This document shows, piece by piece, positions 11,821-20,181 of a DNA stretch of 64,000 nucleotides. Within the stretch, counting starts at the first letter, position 1, and each line of letters begins with the position of its first letter. The position numbers and the translations under genes were made by a program. Under the pieces are notes generated by a model. That model had not been told where the DNA came from. It saw only the letters and a list, made by a program, of their open reading frames with translations, and ran no database searches. The DNA comes from Pseudomonas sp. MTM4 (lineage in GTDB: Bacteria > Pseudomonadota > Gammaproteobacteria > Pseudomonadales > Pseudomonadaceae): positions 4,015,001 through 4,079,000 of the forward strand of contig NZ_CP048411.1 in assembly GCF_019355055.1 (NCBI RefSeq). Direction: 5' to 3'.

Positions 11821-11830
11821 TTGTATACAA
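11821..11830. promoter_or_regulatory. Perfect 10-bp palindrome, possible GntR-family operator
   Basis: TTGTATACAA lies between the divergent monooxygenase and VOC genes, 15 bases before the VOC start codon. This sequence matches the core that many FadR-subfamily GntR repressors bind. No GntR gene is in the window, so the regulator would be encoded elsewhere. Confidence 0.5.
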
Positions 11831-11844
11831 AAAGGAACAAGAAG

Positions 11845-12249
11845 ATGCCACAGCGTCCCGGTCGCCTGAACGGCTTGCGTCATCTGGCGCTCACCGCGCC
11901 GAACCTCGAAGAATGCGAGCGTTTCTACGTCGACGTGTTGGGCATGGAAGTCCTCAACCGCGCCAACAGGGATCTTGTCTACCTGACCTGCGGCAACGAT
12001 AACCTCTCCCTGGGCCGCGCCACGGAAAAAAGCAGCGGCGTCCAGGCAATGGATCACTACGGCTTTATCGTCGATAGCGTGGAAGAACTTCACGCTTGGT
12101 ACGAATACCTGAAAGACCAAGGCGTCACCCTGCTGGACCGTCCCTTCGCCCATCGCGACGGCGCCCATAGCTTTCATGTGCTCGATCCTGCGGGGAATAC
12201 GGTTCAGCCGCTTTATCATCCGGCGATATCGGGGCAGCGGTTTAGCTGA
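11845..12249 (+). CDS. VOC superfamily (glyoxalase/dioxygenase-like) protein
   Basis: The 134-residue protein is one vicinal-oxygen-chelate domain of paired beta-alpha-beta-beta-beta modules. The first module starts LRHLALTAPNLEECERFYVD, with a His that could bind metal. The second carries YGFIVDSVEELHAWYEYL and ends GAHSFHVLDPAGNTVQPLYH. The substrate is unknown; glyoxalase, fosfomycin-resistance and extradiol-dioxygenase relatives share the fold. AAAGGAACA before the ATG decides the start. It is divergent from a small monooxygenase, which hints at turnover of a reactive or aromatic compound. Confidence 0.8.
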   Translation: MPQRPGRLNGLRHLALTAPNLEECERFYVDVLGMEVLNRANRDLVYLTCGNDNLSLGRATEKSSGVQAMDHYGFIVDSVEELHAWYEYLKDQGVTLLDRPFAHRDGAHSFHVLDPAGNTVQPLYHPAISGQRFS

Positions 12250-12319
12250 GTGAGGTGACGAGCGCCAGGTGTGCTTGTTGAAGGCTTACTCGATGCTGTT
12301 TGGCTAAAATGGCAGACCC

Positions 12320-12351
12320 AAAAAGGGTTCAGCTTTTGCTGAACCCTTTTG
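12320..12351 (-). terminator. Terminator-like hairpin, copy 1 of a duplicated tRNA-Met/terminator unit
   Basis: AAAAAGGGTTCAGC, a TTTT loop and GCTGAACCCTTTT form a strong hairpin. It is nearly identical to the hairpin at 14154-14187 that follows tRNA-Met on the minus strand, and it sits at the same place relative to a decayed tRNA. Confidence 0.75.
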
Positions 12352-12355
12352 AACT

Positions 12356-12423
12356 TGGCTCGCTGGGGGCTGAACCTCTGGCCCAGTATTATAAATCCGC
12401 TACGAACCGCTCTACTGAGCCAG
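12356..12423 (-). pseudogene. Decayed tRNA gene, resembling tRNA-Met
   Basis: Read on the minus strand, this stretch keeps tRNA landmarks. There is a D-arm-like GCTCAGTAGAGC and an anticodon region GATTTATAATAC, where intact tRNA-Met has CATTCATAATGC. A T-arm-like GGTTCA follows, and then a 3' GAGCCA. The acceptor and T stems no longer pair and the D loop is shortened, so it cannot be functional. It has the same orientation and the same downstream hairpin as the intact tRNA-Met 1.85 kb away. Confidence 0.6.
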
Positions 12424-12639
12424 AAAGCCCTATAATTCAGGGCCTCCGTCCTTCCTCTATGCTGGCTAGACTAATCTTTTCCAGAAATTCGGCCATTGTA
12501 GTCACCTATAGCTCTTTACCGGACTCGGCTATCGCGGTAGTTTTCCTACTGGCGTTTTGCCAAAATCCAATCTCAAGCGATTTTGCTTTAACTTTAGTTT
12601 CACTTTCTAGCCTGCATCCATAGAGGGAGCTTTGGAAGA
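12424..12639. other. AT-rich non-coding leader of the islet gene
   Basis: No gene is supported. Base composition changes sharply to AT-rich at about 12410 and stays so through the 330-residue gene. TATAAT at 12432 could be a -10 element for rightward transcription, but no matching -35 was confirmed. Confidence 0.4.
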
Positions 12640-13632
12640 ATGAGTAGCGACCTGTCCGTTGAATCTAACGCAGATATTGATGGTTTTCTGGGATACATCA
12701 AATATGATGGAAAAGGACTAGAAAGAGGGATTATGGATGCCCGTAAACAAGCAGACGCATTACTAGGCCTTGACCATGCTCTTCGGCACTTCATTGTCAA
12801 AATAAATCCCACCTTCAAAGGAGTTGACTTTGAAATACCTGTAAAAGTCAGAGAGGGTTCTTGGGAAGCATTGATTCCTGAAACTGTGTCTGGCTGGGTT
12901 CAGGCTAGCTTAGGAATAGCAGCAACTGCATATTTGACTCAAGCCGCTCAAAAGATGGCAGAGCGTGACTTCGACGAATTCGGCGTAAAAGATATTTTTT
13001 GCAAAGCTTTGGCGGCAATAAAGTGGTTCGCTCGTCTTGGAAAGCATCTTGGCCGCATTGAAAAAAAACCATTTGAAGACGTTAAGTTTGCCGACAACAA
13101 CAATTCAATTGGAATAAAGAATGATGCAGGGGAATACCTCTACATTCCCAAATATATTCTTGACCTATATGTTCAAAGCGACCCCAAAATTCTTGAGGGG
13201 TTAGTTTCCCTAGTTGCGGAAGGCAGAAGTCTCAGAATCGGTGACATTAATGGCGCTATTGTTGACGAAGTAATTATTACCGAAGATGACAAATCTATTT
13301 TTTGTGATGACGAAGATGAAGACCCTGAGGAGCCTCTTTTTCCAGAGCTTCGCCATGGAGAGAATGTTGTTCTTGAAGGCGAGGTAACTAGAGAGAACAA
13401 GACATCTAACTCAATGGGCTTCAAATACCTTGATCATATCTTAACCGCCTACCCAGAAACCGGTAGCATTGTCCGGTATAAGCCCCTTCTATTTCTTCGC
13501 TGCAGACTCTTTGGCACAGTAGATCGTACAGACGAGAAAGGAAGGACAGTAGCTAAAAGGCCCAAGCTATACTTTTCACATCTTGAAGCTCTTGAAATCG
13601 AAGAAAACAACGACCTCTTTAGCGGCCTCTAA
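12640..13632 (+). CDS. Orphan 330-residue protein of unknown function (acquired islet)
   Basis: The gene is AT-rich and uses codons (AAA, GAA, ATA, TTA) that its neighbours avoid, a sign of horizontal transfer. The N-terminal half is mixed helical, with a hydrophobic stretch at 86-101 (WVQASLGIAATAYLTQ) that may be a membrane or buried helix. Residues 141-225 include LYIPKYILDLYVQSDPKILE. A very acidic linker, DDEDEDPEEP, lies at 223-232. The rest (238-320) is beta-rich and could form a small barrel. The ATG follows GGGAGC at good spacing. I do not recognise the family. Defence, immunity or phage-derived roles are possible but unproven. Confidence 0.75.
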   Translation: MSSDLSVESNADIDGFLGYIKYDGKGLERGIMDARKQADALLGLDHALRHFIVKINPTFKGVDFEIPVKVREGSWEALIPETVSGWVQASLGIAATAYLTQAAQKMAERDFDEFGVKDIFCKALAAIKWFARLGKHLGRIEKKPFEDVKFADNNNSIGIKNDAGEYLYIPKYILDLYVQSDPKILEGLVSLVAEGRSLRIGDINGAIVDEVIITEDDKSIFCDDEDEDPEEPLFPELRHGENVVLEGEVTRENKTSNSMGFKYLDHILTAYPETGSIVRYKPLLFLRCRLFGTVDRTDEKGRTVAKRPKLYFSHLEALEIEENNDLFSGL

Positions 13633-13888
13633 ATCACCGGCTGAGCCCTAGCACCCGACAAACTTGAGCGCCTATCAATTTTTTAATTTAACAGGACAGT
13701 TCATTATCAAACCGTTTGGCGCTGTCACCAGCATTATAAGGACACACAACTCACCTCTTGCTACGCAAACCCCTTTTGCTGCATAGCACGCTCACTCAGT
13801 TGGTTGAAATATTCCACTCCATTTGAAAAAAGGCACAGATGCATTTTCAGAAGACTATGCGTTCTAATAGCGGCGCGGCAACGGTTGT
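13633..13888. other. AT-rich gap between the islet gene and the small membrane protein
   Basis: No gene is supported in these 256 bases. Composition returns to GC-rich near 13865, which marks the likely right-hand edge of the acquired DNA. Confidence 0.4.
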
Positions 13889-14116
13889 TTATCCCTGCTT
13901 CCCCGCCCACGGCGCAACGATTTGCACATCCCCAACCAGCAACTGCGCCGCCACCATCCAGACCACCGCACCAATCAACCCCAGCGACAGATGCCCGACC
14001 ACGATGCCAATGGCGATCTGTTTCCAGAGCCCGGCGTATTGATTGGATGGGGTAGCAGCGGCGGTGCGGTAGGGCGTTTCGCGCTCGGCGCGGATGTTGT
14101 CGAAGTCGTTTCTCAT
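13889..14116 (-). CDS. Small single-span membrane protein, unknown function
   Basis: The 75-residue protein begins MRNDFDNIRAERETPYR, then has one or two hydrophobic segments at about 29-66 (IAIGIVVGHLSLGLIGAVVW and onwards) and ends WAGKQG. Codon use is GC-rich like the core genome, unlike the adjacent 330-residue gene, so it may be resident DNA. The start at 14116 is chosen because AGAACGCACC upstream is the only plausible ribosome site. The longer frame to 14155 would run into the tRNA-Met terminator. Confidence 0.6.
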   Translation of the reverse strand: MRNDFDNIRAERETPYRTAAATPSNQYAGLWKQIAIGIVVGHLSLGLIGAVVWMVAAQLLVGDVQIVAPWAGKQG

Positions 14117-14153
14117 GGTGCGTTCTCGGTACGGCTGGCTAAACAGCAGGCAC

Positions 14154-14187
14154 AAAAAAAGGGTTCAGCTTTCGCTGAACCCTTTTT
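14154..14187 (-). terminator. Rho-independent terminator of tRNA-Met, copy 2
   Basis: On the minus strand a GGGTTCAGC/GCTGAACCC stem with flanking A and T runs ends six bases after the tRNA-Met CCA. It differs from the copy at 12320 by one loop base and one T. Confidence 0.85.
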
Positions 14188-14192
14188 GAATT

Positions 14193-14269
14193 TGGTGGCT
14201 ACGCAGGGACTTGAACCCCGGACCCCAGCATTATGAATGCTATGCTCTAACCAACTGAGCTACGTAGCC
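14193..14269 (-). tRNA. tRNA-Met (anticodon CAT)
   Basis: The minus strand starts GGCTACGTAGCTCAGTTGG and ends in CTGCGTAGCCACCA with the CCA encoded. A full cloverleaf of 77 bases is present, and the anticodon stem-loop GCATTCATAATGC gives CAT. The type is elongator tRNA-Met (initiator genes start CGCGGG), or possibly the CAT-bearing tRNA-Ile2, which sequence alone does not fully exclude. It is the intact partner of the decayed copy at 12356-12423. Confidence 0.95.
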
Positions 14270-14305
14270 AAGTGGCGCGCATTATTCGCGCCGCGCGGTT
14301 GTGTG

Positions 14306-15157
14306 TCAACCCTCCGGGTGTGCTTTTTCTACCTGCTTTTTCAAACGCTTATGCCGCCGGTCCGACCGTTGCCGGCGCGCTGGCGCGAAGCCGGGGTTGG
14401 CCAGGCGCTCGTTGCGATCCAGCGTGGCGATCTGCTGCATCTCTTCATCGGTCAAGCGCAGCTCCTGAGCAGCCAGATTGGCGGCGAGGTTTTCGCGCTT
14501 GGTGGAGGAGGGGATTACAGCGAAGCCCTGTTGCAGCAACCAGGCAAGGGCGATCTGTGCGGGGTTGGCGTTGTGGGCTTCGGCGATGCGTTGCAGCACC
14601 TCGTCCTGCATCACCTTGCCGTAGGCGAGCGGCATATAAGCGGTGATGTGGATGCCCTGGCTGCGGGCGAAATCGATGACCTTGCGGTTCTGCAGGAAGG
14701 GATGCACCTCGACCTGATTGGTGGCGATGTTCTCGGCACCGATGGCGTCGATGGCCTGTTGCATATGGCTGATGGTGAAGTTGGAGATGCCTATGGCGCG
14801 GGTCAGGCCTCGCTGCTTGGCGTCCATCATCCGGGCCAGGTAGTCGGCGACTGCCAGCTCGTCGTTCGGCGACGGCCAGTGCACCAGGGTGAGGTCCACC
14901 TGTTCCAGGCGCAGTTTGCTCAGGCTTTCCTCCAAGCTGGGGATCAGGCGGTCGGCGCCAAGGTTGCTGGTCCAGACCTTGGTGGTCACGAACAGCTCCT
15001 CGCGTGGGACGCCGCTCTGGCCGACCTCCGCTTCGTTGTCGTAGATCTGCGCGGTGTCGATGTGGCGATAGCCGAGTTCGAGGCCCATCTTCACCGAGTC
15101 GATGACTTGCTGATCTTTGAGGCGAAAGGTGCCGAGGCCGAATGCGGGGATGGTCAT
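14306..15157 (-). CDS. dkgB: Aldo/keto reductase, 2,5-diketo-D-gluconate reductase B type
   Basis: The product is an NADPH-dependent carbonyl reductase with an (alpha/beta)8 barrel. The catalytic tetrad is visible as Asp and Tyr in [13 protein letters not shown], Lys in FVTTKVW and His in TLVHWPSP. The cofactor segment [14 protein letters not shown] lies in the C-terminal third. Its 283 residues exceed E. coli DkgB (267) by a basic tail rich in Arg and Lys. The start [11 protein letters not shown] has AGGAG upstream. It ends 37 bases from the intact tRNA-Met and follows the MFS gene on the same strand, so the two are probably co-transcribed. Confidence 0.88.
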   Translation of the reverse strand: MTIPAFGLGTFRLKDQQVIDSVKMGLELGYRHIDTAQIYDNEAEVGQSGVPREELFVTTKVWTSNLGADRLIPSLEESLSKLRLEQVDLTLVHWPSPNDELAVADYLARMMDAKQRGLTRAIGISNFTISHMQQAIDAIGAENIATNQVEVHPFLQNRKVIDFARSQGIHITAYMPLAYGKVMQDEVLQRIAEAHNANPAQIALAWLLQQGFAVIPSSTKRENLAANLAAQELRLTDEEMQQIATLDRNERLANPGFAPARRQRSDRRHKRLKKQVEKAHPEG

Positions 15158-15191
15158 TAAGGGTTCTCCTGTGAGGTTTCTTAGGTTGAGT

Positions 15192-16415
15192 TCAATGCGA
15201 GGCGGTAAGTACCGGCTCGTGCGTATCGGTGCCTGGGGTATGGGCTGGTGCTGTACCGGCTTTGCGATCCAGCTGGCCGCTCCAGTAGGTGAGCGCCAGG
15301 GCGACCAGCACCACCAGCGAGCCGATCCAGGCGGTATGGATGAGACCCATGGAAGCGACGATATGTCCGCCGAGCCATGCGCCCCCGGCGATGCCAAGGT
15401 TGAAGGCGGCGATGTTCAGGCCCGAGGCGACGTCCACGGCGTTCGGTGTGTAGTGCTCGGCCTGGCGCACCACGTAGACCTGCAAACCGGGCACGTTGCC
15501 GAAGGCCACGGCGCCCCAGAGCAGTATGGTGGCCAGCGCCAGCCAGGGATTGCCGGCGGTGAAGGTGAGGGCGAACAGCACGACCGCCAGGAGCGTGAAG
15601 ATCAGTTTGAGCGCGCTGATCGGCCCGCGGCGGTCGGCCAGTTTGCCGCCCCATATGTTGCCCACGGCCACCGAGACACCATAGACGAGCAGAACCAGAC
15701 TCACCGCGCCTTCGCCAAAGCCGCTGATCTCTTGCAGGATCGGCGCGAGAAAGGTGAACGCGATAAAGGTACCGCCGTAGCCGACCGCGGTCATGGCGTA
15801 GACCAGGAGCAGGCGCGGCTGCTTCAGTACGGCCAGCTGCTGGACGAGTGAGGCGGGTTTGCTGTGCTGGATGTCGCGCGGCACGAAGAGCAGGCTGCCG
15901 ATAAAGGCTATCACCCCGAGCAGGGATACGGCGAGAAAGGTTTCCCGCCAGCCGAACTGCTGACCGATGAAGGTACCGAGCGGTACGCCGGTCACGAGGG
16001 CGACGGTGAGCCCGGTGAACATGATCGCGATGGCGCTCGCGGCTTTTTCTTTCGAAACCAGGCTGGTGGCGATGGTCGAGCCGATGGAGAAGAACACGCC
16101 GTGGGCGAGGCCGGTGACGATGCGCGCCAGGATCAACGACTCGTACCCCGGCGCCTGCCAGGCCAGCAGGTTGCCGGCGGTGAACAAGACCATCAACGAC
16201 AGCAGCAACAACTTGCGCGGGACCTTGCCGGTCAGTGCGGTGAGCAGCGGGGCGCCGATCGCGACGCCCAGGGCGTAAAGGCTGACCAGCAGCCCGGCCG
16301 AGGGCAGGCTGACACCGAGATCGCCGGCAATGGTGGGGATCAGGCCGACGATGACGAACTCCGTCGTGCCGATGGCGAATGCGCTGAGGGTCAGCGCGAG
16401 CAAAGCGATGGGCAT
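15192..16415 (-). CDS. MFS transporter, AraJ/YdhP-like efflux type (DHA1)
   Basis: This 407-residue inner-membrane protein has twelve predicted spans. It starts [20 protein letters not shown], and the GTTEF motif followed by IGAPLLTAL and a short basic loop GKVPRKLL is characteristic of the AraJ/YdhP branch of drug-H+ antiporters. WRETFL after span 5 is also typical. The tail is hydrophilic. It is divergent from the LysR gene and precedes dkgB by 34 bases, an arrangement in which the LysR protein usually controls the exporter. Confidence 0.88.
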   Translation of the reverse strand: MPIALLALTLSAFAIGTTEFVIVGLIPTIAGDLGVSLPSAGLLVSLYALGVAIGAPLLTALTGKVPRKLLLLSLMVLFTAGNLLAWQAPGYESLILARIVTGLAHGVFFSIGSTIATSLVSKEKAASAIAIMFTGLTVALVTGVPLGTFIGQQFGWRETFLAVSLLGVIAFIGSLLFVPRDIQHSKPASLVQQLAVLKQPRLLLVYAMTAVGYGGTFIAFTFLAPILQEISGFGEGAVSLVLLVYGVSVAVGNIWGGKLADRRGPISALKLIFTLLAVVLFALTFTAGNPWLALATILLWGAVAFGNVPGLQVYVVRQAEHYTPNAVDVASGLNIAAFNLGIAGGAWLGGHIVASMGLIHTAWIGSLVVLVALALTYWSGQLDRKAGTAPAHTPGTDTHEPVLTASH

Positions 16416-16516
16416 GGGATGAAACTCCGGTTGGATTGCATGGCGCGCAGTGTCTACCGCAGACTCATGCGGAAAAACCGGGGCTCAGGCCAAACATAAT
16501 TGACTGCGAGTCACAG

Positions 16517-17425
16517 ATGAAAACCACGCTCGACGAGTTGCAGGCGTTCACGGCCGTCATCGATACCGGCTCCATCTCCAGCGCGGCCATGCAGCTGGGG
16601 CAGACCGCCTCGGGTGTCAGCCGTGCGCTGAGCCGGCTGGAAGCCAAGCTCGCCACCACGCTGTTGCGCCGCACGACCCGGCGCCTGGAGCTGACGGAGG
16701 AGGGCGCGGCCTATCTGATTCAGGCCAGGCGGATTCTTGATGCGGTAGAGGAAGCCGAGGAGCAGATGTCGCGTCGTTTGCAGCGTCCGGCGGGAAGGCT
16801 GCGGGTCAATGCTTCGGCACCCTTCATGCTGCATGTGCTGGTGCCGCTGACAGGTGGGTTCCGCGAGCGCTATCCGGACATCGAGCTGGAACTGAATAGC
16901 AGCGATCAGATCATCGATCTGCTCGAGCATCGCACCGACCTGGCGCTGCGCCACGGTCCGCTGCGGGATTCCACCTTGCATGCGCGGCCGCTGGGGCGTA
17001 GTCGTTTGCGTGCAGTGGCGAGTCCCACGTATCTGGCAGCCCGGGGTGCGCCGCAGCAGGTAGAGGATTTGGCTGCGCATAGCCTGATCGGCTTCACCCA
17101 GCCGGAAAGTCTCAATCACTGGCCGCTGCGTCATCCGCTCGGCGAGACCTGGTCCATCGTGCCGAGCTTGTGGGCATCGAGCGGCGAGACCGTGAGGCAG
17201 CTGGCGCTGGCCGGCCAAGGCATCGCTTGCTTATCTGACTTCATGACCGCGCGCGATCGCGCCGAGGGCGCACTGGTCGAAGTGCTGGCCGAGGCGAATG
17301 TCAGGGTGCTGCAGCCGATCCACGCGGTGTACTACCGCAATACCGCGCTCGCTGCGCGCATCACCTGTTTTCTCGATTACCTCAGCGAGTGCCTGGCGGA
17401 GCAGGCCTGGACGCGTCACGGATGA
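16517..17425 (+). CDS. LysR-family transcriptional regulator
   Basis: The 302-residue protein has an N-terminal winged helix-turn-helix at 1-60 (LDELQAFTAVIDTGSISSAA, then GVSRALSRLEAKLATTLLRR). A periplasmic-binding-like effector domain covers about 90-295. The pattern RLRVNASAPFMLHVLVP and DLALRHGPLRDSTLHARPLG is that of the PA2206/DsdC-like group that often controls neighbouring exporters or oxidoreductases. The start is the ATG at 16517, giving the standard N-terminus; the frame is open further upstream to 16436. It is divergent from the MFS-dkgB pair, its likely target. Confidence 0.9.
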   Translation: MKTTLDELQAFTAVIDTGSISSAAMQLGQTASGVSRALSRLEAKLATTLLRRTTRRLELTEEGAAYLIQARRILDAVEEAEEQMSRRLQRPAGRLRVNASAPFMLHVLVPLTGGFRERYPDIELELNSSDQIIDLLEHRTDLALRHGPLRDSTLHARPLGRSRLRAVASPTYLAARGAPQQVEDLAAHSLIGFTQPESLNHWPLRHPLGETWSIVPSLWASSGETVRQLALAGQGIACLSDFMTARDRAEGALVEVLAEANVRVLQPIHAVYYRNTALAARITCFLDYLSECLAEQAWTRHG

Positions 17426-17489
17426 CCGGTTCGAACGATGCAGATCAGTGCCTGCCTAACTTTGCAGGCATACCTGCGAGGAGACCCTC

Positions 17490-17684
17490 ATGCTCAGCAC
17501 AGCCTTTCCAAGCGATCCGCCGCTGCATCCGTGGTTGGCGGACGAGTCGCCTCTGAACGATCTCGATGACGCCGAGAGCGATACTGAACTAGACGACGGC
17601 GACACCTTGCCCGACGAGGTGCTCGAACAGCTGGAGAAAGAGCCGCCGCCACCCGACCCGATGCCCGAGCCAGGGGTGATGTAG
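17490..17684 (+). CDS. Small acidic protein, unknown
   Basis: A 64-residue frame begins MLSTAFPSDPPLHPWLADES, is rich in Asp, Glu and Pro, and ends PMPEPGVM. GAGGAG at 17476-17481 is well placed for the ATG. No domain is recognised, and the composition suggests disorder. The good ribosome site and biased codon use argue for a real gene, but it is short and the call stays tentative. Confidence 0.5.
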   Translation: MLSTAFPSDPPLHPWLADESPLNDLDDAESDTELDDGDTLPDEVLEQLEKEPPPPDPMPEPGVM

Positions 17685-18075
17685 CTGCGGTTGTCTTCTG
17701 GCGATGCGTCGGGTTGCAACGTGGCTTGAGCGCTGGCCAGTCTCAGAGGATTCATCGGTAGGTCGACCACACTGCTAGCGCCTAGGTCTGCGCGGAATAT
17801 GCTGAGCGTGCCCATGCGTCTGCATGGGCGCCCTACCTTTGAGAGTCTTGCCTCCGACCGGGCGGGCTACTCGTCCGACCGGTGACAGTCCCTACTATGG
17901 CGCTCCAGCAACCGCTCCGCTGTACTCGAAAAGCAGAACGACGGTATCGCAAGCGTCGAATGCAGCGTGATCGAGGCGCTGAAAACATGAGCGCCGGCGA
18001 ATTCGAGCTAGAACACAGTCAGAGAAGTACGCTGCGCATCCAGGCGTGTCCTCCTTTTCTCCAGAGACGAAGTGC
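17685..18075. other. Gene-poor stretch before the phosphoesterase gene
   Basis: About 390 bases hold no convincing gene. The frames present lack ribosome sites and have irregular codon use. No tRNA, repeat or clear terminator was seen. Confidence 0.4.
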
Positions 18076-19194
18076 ATGAGCAGGCGACTGTTGGTTGGAG
18101 TATTGCTGATTGGCCTGCATGTGTTCGTTGGCGTCACGCTGATTCCGGATCTCCCGTTCGGGCTGCTCGGCAGCGTTCTGGCTTGGGTATACCTCGCACT
18201 GTCTGCTGTGCTGATGCGCTACGGCGTGCTGGTGCGAGGGGCTGGCAACACGTTGCTGGCGTGGTCCGGATTGCTGGCGATGGGGATATTTTCCAGCCTG
18301 TCGATATTTTCACTGCTGCGCGCGTTTACGTTGGCACTGGCATCGCTGCTGGGTTGGGAGTCGTCGGGCTTAGCGCAGGGCTCGGCGCTTGGCGTCATCG
18401 CTGCGGTGGCGGTCGTGACGCTGTTCGGATTGCTCAACGCACGGCGAACGGCTCGGGTAGTCGAGCGCGGCATCTCTTTGCGGAACCTGCCTGCCGCGCT
18501 GGAAGGGTTCAGCATCGTGCAGCTCAGCGACATCCACGTGGGCCCGACGATCAAGCAGGGCTATATCGATGCGATCGTAAAGCGAGTCAATGGACTCTCG
18601 CCTGATCTCATCGTGATCACCGGCGACCTGGTGGACGGCAGCGTTGCCGACCTGGCTGAAGATATCGCACCGCTGGCGCAGCTAAGCGCTCGGCACGGTG
18701 TGTACGTGGTGACAGGCAATCACGAGTATTACTCAGGCGCGGACAGCTGGATCTCTGAGTTCGAGCGGCTGGGAATGGTGGTGCTGCTCAATCGCCACGT
18801 CCAAATCGAACACGGCGGCGCCCGGCTGGTGCTGGCGGGTATCGCTGACTATTCGGCTGAACTGTTCAGGCCCAGCCATCGCAGCGATCCGATTGCGGCA
18901 TTCGCTGGCGCCCCGAACGACATACCGCGCATTCTGCTGGCGCATCAGCCGCGTTCGGCGAAGGCCGCGCTGGAGGCGGGCTGCGATCTGCAGCTGTCCG
19001 GTCATACGCACGGCGGGCAATTCTGGCCCTGGATGCACTTCGTGCAGTGGCAGCAGCCCTGGGTGGCAGGGCTACAGCGTGTCGGCGAGATGCAGGTCTA
19101 CATCAGTCGCGGCACCGGCTACTGGGGGCCGCCACTGCGCTTCGGGGCCCCTTCGGAAATCACCCGGATTCGTCTGGTGAGAGCCGACGACTAG
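18076..19194 (+). CDS. Membrane-anchored metallophosphoesterase (YkuE/YaeI-like)
   Basis: The 372-residue protein has about four hydrophobic spans in its first 125 residues, then a calcineurin-like metallophosphatase domain. The metal-binding motifs appear in order: LSDIHVGPT, TGDLVDG, GNHEYY and GHTHGGQFWP. Relatives, such as B. subtilis YkuE, hydrolyse phosphoesters at the membrane surface; the substrate here is unknown. The ATG at 18076 is chosen, since the GTG at 18046 lacks a ribosome site. It converges with the glycosylase gene, 10 bases away. Confidence 0.87.
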   Translation: MSRRLLVGVLLIGLHVFVGVTLIPDLPFGLLGSVLAWVYLALSAVLMRYGVLVRGAGNTLLAWSGLLAMGIFSSLSIFSLLRAFTLALASLLGWESSGLAQGSALGVIAAVAVVTLFGLLNARRTARVVERGISLRNLPAALEGFSIVQLSDIHVGPTIKQGYIDAIVKRVNGLSPDLIVITGDLVDGSVADLAEDIAPLAQLSARHGVYVVTGNHEYYSGADSWISEFERLGMVVLLNRHVQIEHGGARLVLAGIADYSAELFRPSHRSDPIAAFAGAPNDIPRILLAHQPRSAKAALEAGCDLQLSGHTHGGQFWPWMHFVQWQQPWVAGLQRVGEMQVYISRGTGYWGPPLRFGAPSEITRIRLVRADD

Positions 19195-19204
19195 GCGTCG
19201 CTGA

Positions 19205-19903
19205 CTAACTCGCCAACAGCTCGCGGCGCAGCATGACGTAGTCCTGGCCTTCCAGTTGTCCACGGCGCAGCGGATTGCGCGTGCAGTGCGCGGCGAAGCC
19301 CGCATCGACGAAACGGTACGGTAGATGCTCGTCGCGACCGGCCGGGATGCCCAGCCGCGTGGTCTGGATGATGTCGGGACGCGCACCGATGTCGTCCACG
19401 CGCAGCCGGGCAGGGTCCATGCGCTGGGTGTTCCACTCCGTGACGGTCAAGCCCAATGCCTTGCACAACAGGGTCTGGCCGGAACAAAGGCGGGTCAATG
19501 GTCGCGGTCCGCCAGCGGCGGCCGGGCTGTTGTTGCGCATTCGGGCAATGGATTCTTCGCATGACAGCGAGTCGACCCAGGGGTAGCCGGCCTTGATGCA
19601 CACCGCGTTGCCGTCACCCTGCACGCTGAAGTTCAGCGAATCCCCGCCACGCGAGTAATACAGATAGAGATGGCCGGCCGGCATGAACATCGCGCGCCGC
19701 GACGGGCTGTAGCCGAGCGAGGAGTGGCTGGCCTTTTCGTCGACGTAATAGGCTTCGGTCTCGATGATGCGAGCCGACAACCACAGCCCATCGACGCAAT
19801 GGCGAATCACGGTTCCCAACAGATCCTGGGCGACTAGCTGCGCGTCCCGGTCGAAGAAAGCGTCGTCGAGAAACTGTGATGGCGGTTCGGTAAGGCTGTT
19901 CAT
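19205..19903 (-). CDS. 3-methyladenine DNA glycosylase (AAG/MPG family)
   Basis: The product excises alkylated purines to start base-excision repair. The 232-residue protein matches the mammalian AAG fold. LAQDLLGTVIRH-like residues near 25 are followed by IIETEAYYVDEKASHSSLG, which holds the catalytic Glu and the intercalating Tyr. SRRAMFMPAGHLYLYYSRGG and GDGNAVCIKAGYPW follow. It is monocistronic on the minus strand. Confidence 0.92.
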   Translation of the reverse strand: MNSLTEPPSQFLDDAFFDRDAQLVAQDLLGTVIRHCVDGLWLSARIIETEAYYVDEKASHSSLGYSPSRRAMFMPAGHLYLYYSRGGDSLNFSVQGDGNAVCIKAGYPWVDSLSCEESIARMRNNSPAAAGGPRPLTRLCSGQTLLCKALGLTVTEWNTQRMDPARLRVDDIGARPDIIQTTRLGIPAGRDEHLPYRFVDAGFAAHCTRNPLRRGQLEGQDYVMLRRELLAS

Positions 19904-20050
19904 CTGCGCTCCGGCTTCGGCAAGTCTGCCTGTTCCGACCGCATATGCAGGGCGAATATTCCGCGTCTGATGAATGGTTTCCGTGCCGGTCGTCAGACAG
20001 ATGTCCGGGACAGAGCTATTTTTCGGTGTTTCAGAGCGGGTGGTTCGGCC

Positions 20051-20082
20051 CTAAAAGCCTCGCGTTAGCGAGGCTTTGGGGT
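20051..20082 (-). terminator. Rho-independent terminator after the curlin gene
   Basis: The stem AAAGCCTCGC, loop GTTA and GCGAGGCTTT lie 100 bases downstream of the minus-strand curlin gene, with TTTTA on that strand. Confidence 0.65.
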
Positions 20083-20181
20083 GGTGCAATCAGCGAGTGC
20101 CAATCTGGAAGATTCGCTTAGAGATAACGTACTGAGCTAGTGCCGGCCCGGCAGCACCGCGACTGCCGGCGGCAATAAGCT

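Noticed and set aside
12356..12423. A functional tRNA at this position
   Set aside because: The acceptor and T stems do not pair and the D arm is shortened, so it was called a decayed copy.
14237..15160. 307-codon plus-strand frame opposite dkgB
   Set aside because: The minus-strand aldo/keto reductase has complete catalytic motifs. The plus frame overlaps a tRNA and has no recognisable domain.
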